This document shows positions 1 to 8,088 of a stretch of DNA of 31,718 nt, one piece after another (position 1 is the first letter of the stretch; the number at the start of each line of letters is the position of its first letter). A program made the translations under genes and the position numbers. Below the pieces are notes generated by a model. The model worked only from the letters and a program-made list of their open reading frames with translations. It searched no databases and was not told the DNA's origin. Origin of the DNA: AWTP1-9 sp035703165 (lineage in GTDB: Bacteria; Bacteroidota; Bacteroidia; Chitinophagales; Chitinophagaceae); NCBI GenBank assembly GCA_035703165.1, contig DASSYR010000067.1, forward strand, positions 1-31,718, written 5' to 3'.

Positions 1-1836
1 TTGAACGGATTGATTTTCTGTATTTACTTCAACCACGTTGGCATCAGTTTCTATTGCAATTACATTTTCTGTAAGTATTTTAAAGGGTTTTGTTTGAAAA
101 TTATTTTTTTCCGGGATAAAAAAGTTCCAGGCATTGTTGTAATTATCCGTGCCTTCCACGCAGTATAATATTGGGCCTCGTTGTATAGCAAAACGATCTC
201 CGTTGTAATTCAATTCCCTTTTTGAAGTAATTTTATTTACCTGCATGGGGAGGTAATACTCTAAAACATCTCCTTTATTCCATTCCCTGTTAATTATCAG
301 GTATCCGTTTTCTTTTTTTGCAGGAACATTTATACCGTTAATTTTTACGGTAATGGTTAAAGGGGTAAAGTCAATAAAATGATATAAATCCCCGGGTGAA
401 GCATTGCCTTGTACCCATCCCGGAATGCGCAAGTATAAATCAAAAGTTGCTTTTTTTATTGGATCAATTTTAATTTTAATATTCCCATTCCAGGGATAAT
501 TTGTTTCCATCGCTATTTCTACAGGAGTTTGTGCCAGTTGAATAGTTGTATTACTTGCGATGAAAAGATTTACCCAGATACTTTTTGTGCCCTGTCCGTA
601 GATATAATCTCCGACAGAGGCCACGAGCCTGGAAATATTAGAAGGGCAACAAGCAGTACCGAACCATGCTTTTCTTTGATGTTGACCGGATGAAGCCAAC
701 GGGTTATCATAGAAAAAACGATCACCACTTATACTCAATCCATCTAAAGCGCCATTGTATAAACTTCTTTCCAATACATCAATATATTTACTATCGCCAA
801 TAAGCTGGTTCATTCTTGAATTCCAAAAAACCATCCCTACAGATGCACAGGTTTCGCAATATGCCTGTTCGTTTGGCAAGTCGTAATCCTTGCTAAATCC
901 TTCATTATCGCCTGTAGATCCAATGCCTCCGTTGATGTACATATTGCGATATACTACATCTTCCCATACGTTTTTCATTGCATTTACATAATCACTATCA
1001 CCGGTAGTAGCTGCTACATCTGCTGTACCGGAATATAAGTACATGGCTCTTACGGCATGTCCTGTAATTTCTTTTTGTTCTTTAACCGGTACCAAATCCT
1101 GCCAGTATTCAGGCGTAATCCAGGTACGCTGATTATCCCTGTATTGTTTTCCCCGTTGAGACAAATACCAGTCAGCCAGTTTTAAATACCGGTCATTATT
1201 AGTGAGATGATAAAGTTTCATTAAAGCCAGTTCAATTTCTTCATGTCCGCTAAACCAATATTTATTTTGCATACGAAAAGTAGAGTCAATATGATTGGCA
1301 AAACGTATCGCTACATCTAATAATTTTCTTTTTCCTGTGGCATTATAATAAGCAATGGCTGCTTCAATCAAATGTCCTGCGCAATAATCTTCATGTTTTT
1401 CAATATCAGTCCAGCGTTTAGAAATATCTTTAAGTTGGAAGTACGTATTCAGGTATCCATCCGGCATTTGCGCAGCTGCGATAACATCTATCCAACGATC
1501 TGCTGTATTTTCAATGCTGGAGTCGCGGTTTGTTTTTAAAGAATAGCCAATGGCTTCCAGTGCTTTATATACATCACTATCATCATAATAAATTCCTTCA
1601 TGTTTTTCTCCGGTTTTATTAGCAATTTTTAAAAAATTGCGTATGCGGGGCGTATTAATTTCAGTTTGATAAATGCAGGCTTTCAGTGTTTGAGTAGCTA
1701 CCAGTTGTAATTTAGGTTTCCAAAAAGCATCGGTAATAGCCACTTTGGAAAAATTTACCGGCCAATATTTTTGAATAGATTGAGCGGAAAGTTTGCCGGC
1801 AAATAATATAATAAGCAATGCAATTCGTTTTTTCAT
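1..1836 (-). CDS. GH127 family beta-L-arabinofuranosidase, secreted (C-terminus beyond window)
   Basis: The frame stays open from the ATG at 1836 to base 1, giving 612 codons without a stop, so the C-terminus lies outside the window. A signal peptide is visible (KKRIALLIILFAGKLSAQ). The GH127 active site can be read directly: Glu312 in GDNEG, Glu328 and Cys330 in CETC, and Cys396-Cys397 in TACCPSN. These match the acid/base Glu322, zinc ligands Glu338/Cys340 and Cys417/Cys418 of Bifidobacterium HypBA1, with the same 16-residue spacing between the two glutamates. In that family a zinc-bound cysteine is the nucleophile and the substrate is a beta-L-arabinofuranoside, classically the arabinose chains on hydroxyproline of plant extensins. 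The gene lies 54 bp downstream of the hydroxyproline epimerase on the same strand, so co-transcription is likely. Substrate is inferred; other GH127 members act on other pectin-type arabinosides. Confidence 0.9.
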   Translation of the reverse strand, partial: MKKRIALLIILFAGKLSAQSIQKYWPVNFSKVAITDAFWKPKLQLVATQTLKACIYQTEINTPRIRNFLKIANKTGEKHEGIYYDDSDVYKALEAIGYSLKTNRDSSIENTADRWIDVIAAAQMPDGYLNTYFQLKDISKRWTDIEKHEDYCAGHLIEAAIAYYNATGKRKLLDVAIRFANHIDSTFRMQNKYWFSGHEEIELALMKLYHLTNNDRYLKLADWYLSQRGKQYRDNQRTWITPEYWQDLVPVKEQKEITGHAVRAMYLYSGTADVAATTGDSDYVNAMKNVWEDVVYRNMYINGGIGSTGDNEGFSKDYDLPNEQAYCETCASVGMVFWNSRMNQLIGDSKYIDVLERSLYNGALDGLSISGDRFFYDNPLASSGQHQRKAWFGTACCPSNISRLVASVGDYIYGQGTKSIWVNLFIASNTTIQLAQTPVEIAMETNYPWNGNIKIKIDPIKKATFDLYLRIPGWVQGNASPGDLYHFIDFTPLTITVKINGINVPAKKENGYLIINREWNKGDVLEYYLPMQVNKITSKRELNYNGDRFAIQRGPILYCVEGTDNYNNAWNFFIPEKNNFQTKPFKILTENVIAIETDANVVEVNTENQSVQ

Positions 1837-1876
1837 ATTGGAATATTTAAATTTTGAAACCGCCTTTAATTTATTT

Positions 1877-1898
1877 TATAATGATAATTATCATAATA
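1877..1898. repeat. 22-bp near-perfect palindrome over the epimerase stop codon
   Basis: The inverted repeat has 11-bp arms with one mismatched pair. Its core, ATGATAATTATCAT (1881-1894), is a perfect 14-bp palindrome. It overlaps the last codons of the epimerase and lies about 40 bp upstream of the GH127 start, so it could be an operator for GH127 or a weak RNA hairpin. It is AT-only apart from one G/C pair, so chance is possible. Confidence 0.35.
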
Positions 1899-2958
1899 CC
1901 TGGAAACCGTATGCATAAGGGTCGTCTTCTTTGTCTATACAGATGGTATTATATCCAAAAATTTTTGCCCATCCTTTAATGGACGGACGGATAGCTTTTT
2001 TCCCGTTTACCATCAGTTCTTCTTCAATTCTGCCGATAAAAGTACTACCAATAATACTTTCGTGAATAAAGTCATCGCCTTTTTTTATTTTTCCTTTGGC
2101 ATACCATTGGGCCATTCTGGCGCTGGTACCCGTACCGCATGGGCTTCGATCTATTGCTTTATCACCATAAAAAACAGCATTACGAGCTGTAGAATTTTTA
2201 TTTAGCGTTGCTCCCGTCCATAAAATATGACTACACCTGTTAATGGTCGGGTCTTCGGGATGTACAAATTCGTATTTAGCATTAATGTTTTTTCTTAGTT
2301 GTCTTGCCCATGCTATTAGTTTATCAACAGGATAATGTTCCAACCCTTTAAAATTTTTTTGTACATCCACAATGGCATAAAAATTTCCTCCGTAAGAAAC
2401 ATCTATTATTAATTCGCCTAATTCCGGACAATCTACCGTCAATTCTGTTGAATGCAAAAAGGCAGGGACATTGGTGAGTTTAACACTTTCTACTTTTATG
2501 CGGGAAGACGAATTGTTTATTTTGTATTCTGTCATCACCAGGCCGGCAGGCGTTTCCATTTTTATAATACCGGGTATTTTGGGTTTAATCAATTCCTCTT
2601 CCATTGCGATGGTAATGGTGCCAATGGTTCCATGTCCACACATTGGTAAGCAGCCACTGGTTTCAATAAATAATACTGCTACATCATTGGTGGCATCGTG
2701 TGGTGGATATAAAATACTTCCGCTCATCATGTCATGTCCCCGTGGCTCAAACATCAGTCCTTTTCTTATCCAATCGTATTCTTTTAAAAAGTGCTGTCGC
2801 TTTTCGCTCATATTACTTCCTTCAAGTTCCGGACCACCGTCTGCAACTACACGTACCGGATTGCCACAGGTGTGAGCGTCTATACAGTGAAATATGTAAC
2901 CTCCCAGGCGATTAATGGCTGTATTGGAGTGTTTTTTGGCAATGGGTTTATTTTTCAT
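1891..2958 (-). CDS. 4-hydroxyproline 2-epimerase (proline racemase family)
   Basis: This 355-residue protein belongs to the proline racemase family, whose members invert the alpha-carbon by a two-base mechanism using two cysteines. Both are present: Cys107 in MCGHGTIG and Cys275 in DRSPCGTGTSARMA. Two cysteines argue for an epimerase/racemase rather than a trans-3-hydroxyproline dehydratase, which usually has Thr at the second position. The N-terminal HTCGNPVR segment is also typical. The expected reaction is trans-4-hydroxy-L-proline to cis-4-hydroxy-D-proline in the cytoplasm, the first step of bacterial hydroxyproline breakdown. The nearby KGSADH-type dehydrogenase and DapA-family enzyme support this over plain proline racemase. 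The N-terminus is about 20 residues longer than most relatives, but no later methionine is plausible as a start. No clear Shine-Dalgarno sequence is seen. Confidence 0.88.
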   Translation of the reverse strand: MKNKPIAKKHSNTAINRLGGYIFHCIDAHTCGNPVRVVADGGPELEGSNMSEKRQHFLKEYDWIRKGLMFEPRGHDMMSGSILYPPHDATNDVAVLFIETSGCLPMCGHGTIGTITIAMEEELIKPKIPGIIKMETPAGLVMTEYKINNSSSRIKVESVKLTNVPAFLHSTELTVDCPELGELIIDVSYGGNFYAIVDVQKNFKGLEHYPVDKLIAWARQLRKNINAKYEFVHPEDPTINRCSHILWTGATLNKNSTARNAVFYGDKAIDRSPCGTGTSARMAQWYAKGKIKKGDDFIHESIIGSTFIGRIEEELMVNGKKAIRPSIKGWAKIFGYNTICIDKEDDPYAYGFQVL

Positions 2959-3017
2959 TTCGTATAAAAAACATTTTAAATTTGTTTAATTTTTAAGATA
3001 AACTTTGATTTTGTTAT

Positions 3018-4298
3018 ATGGAAACGTACGGTAAAATTTTGCTTATTGCTATGCCTGTTTTTTTATTGTTAGTACTATTTGAAAAATGGTATGGCTGGTA
3101 TAGGGGGAAAGACACGGTGCGTACTTTTGATATGATTTCTAGTTTAAGTAGCGGTATTACCAATGTTACAAAAGATGTATTGGGTTTAAGCATTGCTATT
3201 ATTACGTATAATTGGTTGGTGAATAAAGTGGCTTTGGTGCATATTGAATCAGGGTTTCTTACCTTTTTTATAGCTTTTATGGCTTTGGATTTTGCCGGCT
3301 ATTGGGGTCACCGGATTGATCATGAATACAATTTTTTCTGGAATGCTCACATCATCCACCATAGCAGCGAGGAGTTTAATTTAGCTTGCGCCTTACGGCA
3401 GAGTATATCCGTAATTGTGAAAATTTTTACCATTTTTATGCTGCCGGCGGCTTTGTTGGGTGTTCCCGCCAATGTAATTGCTATTGTGGCTCCATTGCAT
3501 TTGTTTGCTCAATTTTGGTATCATACCCGCCATATTAACAAAATGGGATTTTTGGAAAAAATTATCGTAACTCCTTCTCATCACCGCGTACATCATGCTA
3601 TTAATCCGGAATATATTGACAAAAACTATTCGCAAATTTTCATTTTTTGGGATAAGCTTTTCGGAACATTCCAGGAGGAATTGTCGGATGTGCCACCCGT
3701 GTATGGTATTACAAGACCTGTGAGGACATGGAACCCAATAAAAATAAATTTTATGCACCTGTGGCTGCTGATAAAAGATGCCTGGCATACACAAAACTGG
3801 AAAGACAAGTTTCGCATTTGGTTTATGCCTACTGGTTGGAGACCTGCTGATGTAATGGAAAAATACCCGGTTTATAAAATAACTGATGTCTATCAATTTA
3901 GTAAATATGAAACGAAGGGCTCACCTGGTTTTTATGCATGGGCATGCATACAACTATTTCTTACCCTTATATTCATCAGCTATTTGTTCGGTAATATTGC
4001 TCTTATCAATCAACTCAATGCTTACTACATATATTTATATGGGGCATTTGTTTTTCTTATGGTGTATGCTTATACTGAATTAATGGATCGCAACTCAAAT
4101 GCTTTGCATTGGGAGGCAGGAAAAAATATTTTGGGCGTTTACTTTCTTTATTCACAAAACGATTGGTTTGGCGCCAGGCAATTTTTTCCTTATGTCACAT
4201 ATATACTGGCAACTTATTTTATTCTTTCTACGGTAATAACTGCTTATTTCGTTTTTACTGATATTAAAAAGAACAAAGCGATATCGGTTTCCTTATAA
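3018..4298 (+). CDS. Sterol desaturase/fatty acid hydroxylase family protein, alkylglycerol monooxygenase-like
   Basis: This 426-residue multi-pass membrane protein carries the di-iron histidine boxes of the fatty acid hydroxylase superfamily: HRIDH (98-102), HIIHH (111-115) and SHHRVHH (187-193). The segment HHSSEEFNLACALRQS closely resembles animal alkylglycerol monooxygenase (AGMO/TMEM195), which cleaves ether lipids using tetrahydropterin. The length and the hydrophobic C-terminal third (about 305-415, three or more membrane segments) also fit AGMO better than the shorter sterol desaturases. Membrane segments precede the boxes (about 5-22, 52-72, 78-97). It is encoded on the plus strand between the two minus-strand hydroxyproline units: 59 bp divergent from the epimerase and convergent with the dehydrogenase. 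The true substrate is unknown, and its link to the neighbouring pathway may be accidental. Confidence 0.85.
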   Translation: METYGKILLIAMPVFLLLVLFEKWYGWYRGKDTVRTFDMISSLSSGITNVTKDVLGLSIAIITYNWLVNKVALVHIESGFLTFFIAFMALDFAGYWGHRIDHEYNFFWNAHIIHHSSEEFNLACALRQSISVIVKIFTIFMLPAALLGVPANVIAIVAPLHLFAQFWYHTRHINKMGFLEKIIVTPSHHRVHHAINPEYIDKNYSQIFIFWDKLFGTFQEELSDVPPVYGITRPVRTWNPIKINFMHLWLLIKDAWHTQNWKDKFRIWFMPTGWRPADVMEKYPVYKITDVYQFSKYETKGSPGFYAWACIQLFLTLIFISYLFGNIALINQLNAYYIYLYGAFVFLMVYAYTELMDRNSNALHWEAGKNILGVYFLYSQNDWFGARQFFPYVTYILATYFILSTVITAYFVFTDIKKNKAISVSL

Positions 4299-4378
4299 CT
4301 TGTCAAAGAACTTGTTTTTATCAATGCTATTTTAATAATTAAAGAGTCCAGTAATATTTTTCTTTTTTAAAAGCGAAA

Positions 4379-5872
4379 TCATTTTTTATTGGGGGGCTGG
4401 AGAATATTATTTACTGTTCTCCATATATTTAATGGGTTTTCATTTTTTAATTCGTCCGGTAATAATTCATTGCTCCAGTTTTGAAAAGCAATAGGTCTGG
4501 CAAAACGTTTAATACCATCAGCGCCTACGGATGTAAATCTGGAATCGGTAGTAGCCGGAAATGGCCCGCCGTGGTGCATACTTAAACAGACTTCAACGCC
4601 GGTTGGAACCCCGTTAATAATAAGGCGTCCACAAATATTTTTAACAGCTTCTACTAATTTATCATTATGTTTTATATCGCCATCTGTAGCCATTAAGGTA
4701 GATGTTAATTGTCCTTCCAGGCAATTGGCTATTTGTATCATTTCATTCATGTCATTACACCGGATAACGATAGAATAAGGTCCAAAAACCTCCTGGTGAA
4801 GAACAGGATTGTTCAAGAAAGCCTGGGCGCTTGCCGTGGCAAGAGTTGCCACTCCTGCCTGTCGCTCTCCGTCTGATGGGTAATTGGATTCCGCTACTAA
4901 ATGCACATCTTCCTGTAATAATGCTTTTTCTTTTTTTTCTTTGTACGATTTTGCTATACCGGAATGCAACATAGTGCCTGGTGCAGTTTGTTGTATTGCT
5001 TTTCCCAAATCATGGATGAATGTTTGTAAAGCTTCACTTTCAATTCCTATAATTAAACCAGGGTTTGTGCAGAATTGTCCTACTCCCAGGGTTACAGAGG
5101 TTGCATATAGTTTAGCAATTTCGCTTGCAGCGGTTTGTAATTTTTCCGGTAATAAAAAGACAGGGTTGATGCTGCCCATTTCGGCGAATACAGGAATGGG
5201 TTCTTTTCGCTGGTTTGCCCAATCAAATAATTGTTTCCCTCCAACATAAGAACCAGTAAAACCTACAGCTTTTGTATGGGGATGCATAACTAACGTTTTA
5301 CCAACCTCAAAGGAAGTTCCGTAAACGTGTGCAAAAATGCCTTTTGGCATTTTGCATTTTTCTGCTGCATGAAAAATGGCATCGGCAACAATGGTAGAAG
5401 TTTCTGCATGGGCAGGATGTGCTTTTACAATAACCGGGCAACCGGCAGCCAGTGCGCAGGCAGTGTCTCCACCGGCAGTGGAATAAGCAAAAGGGAAATT
5501 TGAAGCGCCAAAAACAATTACCGGTCCCAGTGGAATTAGCATTTTTCTTAAATCCGGTTTAGGTGGAGTTTTATCAGGATTGGCTGTATCAATTTTGGCT
5601 TCCAGCCAGGTGCCTTCTTCGCATGCCAAAGCATAGTTTTCCAGTTGATATATTGTTCTGGCTCTTTCGTTTCTTAATCTTGCTTCCGGGAGATTGGTTT
5701 CCTTCATTGCTGTAAAGATTAAAACGTCACCACATTTTTCTAATTCAAAGGCGATGCTCCGCATAAAATCTGCTCTTTGTTTTAGCGACAATTTTCGGTA
5801 AACATGAAAAGCATCCCATGCTTCAGTCATTATTGAATGAATAGCATCTGTACTGGTATCCGTGTAGTTCAT
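4379..5872 (-). CDS. Alpha-ketoglutarate semialdehyde (2,5-dioxovalerate) dehydrogenase
   Basis: This is an aldehyde dehydrogenase of 497 residues. It has GASNFPFAYSTAGGD (122-136, Asn125 of the oxyanion hole), Lys150 in VIVKAHPAH, the GFTGS nucleotide-binding turn (204-208), the general-base Glu231 in AEMGSINP and the catalytic Cys268 in GQFCTNPG. The FAEMGSINP and GQFCTNPG forms are those of alpha-ketoglutarate semialdehyde dehydrogenases, which oxidise 2,5-dioxopentanoate to alpha-ketoglutarate with NAD(P). That is the last step both of trans-4-hydroxyproline breakdown and of the non-phosphorylating L-arabinose pathway. It lies 53 bp downstream of the DapA-family gene on the same strand, so the two are probably one transcript. 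Cofactor preference cannot be read from the sequence. Confidence 0.88.
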   Translation of the reverse strand: MNYTDTSTDAIHSIMTEAWDAFHVYRKLSLKQRADFMRSIAFELEKCGDVLIFTAMKETNLPEARLRNERARTIYQLENYALACEEGTWLEAKIDTANPDKTPPKPDLRKMLIPLGPVIVFGASNFPFAYSTAGGDTACALAAGCPVIVKAHPAHAETSTIVADAIFHAAEKCKMPKGIFAHVYGTSFEVGKTLVMHPHTKAVGFTGSYVGGKQLFDWANQRKEPIPVFAEMGSINPVFLLPEKLQTAASEIAKLYATSVTLGVGQFCTNPGLIIGIESEALQTFIHDLGKAIQQTAPGTMLHSGIAKSYKEKKEKALLQEDVHLVAESNYPSDGERQAGVATLATASAQAFLNNPVLHQEVFGPYSIVIRCNDMNEMIQIANCLEGQLTSTLMATDGDIKHNDKLVEAVKNICGRLIINGVPTGVEVCLSMHHGGPFPATTDSRFTSVGADGIKRFARPIAFQNWSNELLPDELKNENPLNIWRTVNNILQPPNKK

Positions 5873-5925
5873 AACATTTAATTCAAAATAAGGGTTAATA
5901 AGCAGACAGTTTTCGTTTTGCCGAA

Positions 5926-6822
5926 TTATAAAGCTGGCCTTGTTTTAATACCATTTTTTATAATTTTTAATATGTTTTCTCTCTCTTCGCCTATTAAAGG
6001 TAAGCGAGGAGCCCTTACATATTCACTTCCCAGTCCGGTTTGCGAAGCTGCCAGTTTAATATACTGTACTAATTTCGGATGAATATCCAATTCCAGCAAG
6101 GGCAAAAACCAGCGATAAATTTTAGCTGCATCTTCAATTTTTCCGGATTTTACTAATTTATATATCATTACCGTTTCAGATGGGAAAGCATCTACCAATC
6201 CGGCAACCCATCCATCTGCTCCCATGCACAATTCTTCCATGGCTAAAGTATCTACTCCACACAAAATTTTAATACGGTTACCAAACCGGTTTATCATCCT
6301 GGTAACATTACTTACGTCTCGAGTGCTTTCTTTTACAGCCTGTATATTTTTACATTCAACCAGCTCTTCAAACATAGCCAATGTTATTTCTGTTTTATAA
6401 TCCACGGGGTTATTATAAATCATAATAGGCAAGTCCGTATTGTTGGCTATCGTTTTAAAATATTCCACACACTCCCTATGGTCAGGTTTATAACGCATAG
6501 GGGGTAACATCATCAACCCCCTGGCTCCCCATAGCCGGGCATTATGCACCTGAATTAAAGCTTCCCGGGTACTGCCTTCGGCAATATTTAATATTACCGG
6601 TATTTTATTGGCAACTTTTGCTGTGGCAACTTTTACTAAAATTGCTTTTTCTTCTGTAGTTAAAACGCTGGATTCTCCCAACGTTCCTCCTAAAATAATA
6701 CCTTCAACACCCGCATTTAACTGGGCATCTAAATTTTTTTCAAATAAAGGAAGATCTAATTTGTCATCAGCCGTAAATGGTGTGAGTAATGCAGGGAAAA
6801 CACCTTTCCATTGAAAAGACAT
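5926..6822 (-). CDS. DapA-family lyase, probable 1-pyrroline-4-hydroxy-2-carboxylate deaminase
   Basis: This 298-residue protein has the class I aldolase barrel of the dihydrodipicolinate synthase/N-acetylneuraminate lyase family. Visible motifs are GTLGE (46-50, the GTTGE substrate loop), Tyr136 in IYNNP and the Schiff-base Lys164 in AVKES. True DapA is unlikely because the gene sits beside a 2,5-dioxovalerate dehydrogenase and a hydroxyproline epimerase. In that setting the family member deaminates and dehydrates 1-pyrroline-4-hydroxy-2-carboxylate to alpha-ketoglutarate semialdehyde. A second reading is L-2-keto-3-deoxyarabonate dehydratase, a DapA-family enzyme that makes the same product from L-arabinose. 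It is the first gene of the minus-strand unit and is divergent from the AraC-type regulator, which is its likely controller. Confidence 0.82.
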   Translation of the reverse strand: MSFQWKGVFPALLTPFTADDKLDLPLFEKNLDAQLNAGVEGIILGGTLGESSVLTTEEKAILVKVATAKVANKIPVILNIAEGSTREALIQVHNARLWGARGLMMLPPMRYKPDHRECVEYFKTIANNTDLPIMIYNNPVDYKTEITLAMFEELVECKNIQAVKESTRDVSNVTRMINRFGNRIKILCGVDTLAMEELCMGADGWVAGLVDAFPSETVMIYKLVKSGKIEDAAKIYRWFLPLLELDIHPKLVQYIKLAASQTGLGSEYVRAPRLPLIGEERENILKIIKNGIKTRPAL

Positions 6823-6878
6823 AAAAATATTTTTGTATAAAAGTATTTATAAAGATGGGTTTTATTTTTACCACTATT

Positions 6879-6936
6879 GGTTAACATTAATACTATTTTA
6901 ACCTTTTTTATATTTATTAGTCTAATATTTGGTTAA
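6879..6936. promoter_or_regulatory. Divergent regulatory region with three GGTTAA hexamers
   Basis: The 124-bp gap between the deaminase start (6822) and the AraC start (6947) holds GGTTAA at 6879-6884, its inverse TTAACC at 6898-6903, and GGTTAA again at 6931-6936, in otherwise very AT-rich sequence. The first two form an inverted repeat with a 13-bp spacer. This is a candidate operator for the AraC-type regulator. The sites are short, so support is limited. Confidence 0.3.
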
Positions 6937-6946
6937 TTTAGTACAC

Positions 6947-7822
6947 ATGAGGGTTATCCCTTTTAAAATTTCCAAAAATACGGCGGAAACCTTTCGCATA
7001 CAGGTAGATGATGCACCGTACTTGTATAATCATTTGCATCAACACCCGGAAATACAATTGACAATTATAAAGCAAAGCCATGGTACTTTAGTTGCTGGCG
7101 ATTATGTAGGGCATTTTGCTGTCGGTGATGTGTTTGTTATAGGGGCAAACCAACCACATGTATTCAGAAATGATGAAGTTTTTTTTAAGAAAAAATTAAA
7201 AGCCGTTGCTATATCTGTTTTTTTTGATGAGACCACCATTCATCCTACCTTTTGGCAATTACCGGAATTAAAATCGTTACAGTTTTTTTTGCGAAACAGT
7301 GCCAACAGCTATCGTATTCATGGTGAAAAGAAAACACAAATAGGAGACTTATTGAATAAGTTGGTTACTGCGGAGGGTATTGACAAGTTGATTTTATTTT
7401 TGGAAATCTTAAAGCTTTTGAGTACTAAGAAAAACCTTGAGCTTCTTGCCAGCCAAACGATACAACATACGATTAAGGCTTATGATGGTAAAAGGCTGAA
7501 TAATGTGCTCGAATTTACCTTTCGGGAGTATTACAGACCGGTAAGGCTGGAAGAGGTAGCATCAATTGCTAATTTGAGTATAGAAGCTTTTTGTAAATAT
7601 TTTAAAGCCCGGACAAGAAAAACTTATATCAATTTTCTTAATGAGATTCGTGTAAATAATGCCTGCAAATTATTAGAGGAGGATGATAGGCTTATTGCTG
7701 ACATCTGTTATGAAACCGGTTTTAGTAATCTTTCAAATTTTAATCGTGTTTTTAAAAAGATAAAAAAATGTCGCCCACAGAATATAGAAAGAACCAATAG
7801 CTTTTTGTTTAACTTTAAGTGA
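6947..7822 (+). CDS. AraC-family transcriptional regulator
   Basis: This protein has 291 residues from the ATG at 6947; the frame opens at a TTG (6929), but the ATG gives the normal AraC N-terminus. The first 150 or so residues form a cupin-like sensor domain, with HLHQHPEIQL and a GDVFVIGANQPHVF loop. The last 100 or so carry the double helix-turn-helix: VRLEEVASIANLSIEAFCKYFK, then IADICYETGFSNLSNFNRVFKK. Regulators of this type usually activate the adjacent sugar or amino-acid catabolic genes when the effector binds the cupin. Divergent placement from the deaminase-dehydrogenase unit points to control of hydroxyproline (or arabinose-derived) catabolism. The effector is not known. The following 266 bp to the phosphatase gene hold no gene that I can see. 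Confidence 0.88.
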   Translation: MRVIPFKISKNTAETFRIQVDDAPYLYNHLHQHPEIQLTIIKQSHGTLVAGDYVGHFAVGDVFVIGANQPHVFRNDEVFFKKKLKAVAISVFFDETTIHPTFWQLPELKSLQFFLRNSANSYRIHGEKKTQIGDLLNKLVTAEGIDKLILFLEILKLLSTKKNLELLASQTIQHTIKAYDGKRLNNVLEFTFREYYRPVRLEEVASIANLSIEAFCKYFKARTRKTYINFLNEIRVNNACKLLEEDDRLIADICYETGFSNLSNFNRVFKKIKKCRPQNIERTNSFLFNFK

Positions 7823-8067
7823 TAACAAAGTATTGTTTGATTTGGAATATTTTTTATGTCAGTGCTGTATAATTTAAATCACATTTTTTTGGTTAGTATC
7901 ATGGCCATTTAGCTGTGTAGAAATGCCTGTATTTGCAAACAGAATAGTTGCAAAAAAGTAACAGTGAAATTAATTTTTATCTGCGTAAGCATGGAATAAC
8001 CTTTTGCTGTGCATAAATTATTTTAACGTAAATTACATTACTGAAAACAATTATCGTTTTTGACTAA

Positions 8068-8083
8068 ATAAGCTTTCGCTTAT
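8068..8083 (+). repeat. Short hairpin just before the phosphatase start
   Basis: ATAAGC and GCTTAT form a 6-bp inverted repeat around the loop TTTC, ending 5 bp before the phosphatase ATG at 8089. In an mRNA it would sit where ribosomes bind. It is short and AT-rich and could be chance. Confidence 0.25.
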
Positions 8084-8088
8084 GTTGT

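Noticed and set aside
1877..1898. Fur box at the palindrome
   Set aside because: GATAAT-like units are present, but the spacing does not fit the 7-1-7 form and no iron genes are nearby.
2452..2915. Plus-strand reading frames opposite the epimerase
   Set aside because: They overlap a well-supported gene, match no family and lack start context.
1891..2958. Reading the epimerase as a trans-3-hydroxyproline dehydratase
   Set aside because: Both catalytic positions are Cys (107 and 275); the dehydratases usually have Thr at the second.
4299..4378. Bidirectional terminator between the convergent hydroxylase and dehydrogenase genes
   Set aside because: The 80 bp are AT-rich with U-runs but no convincing stem.
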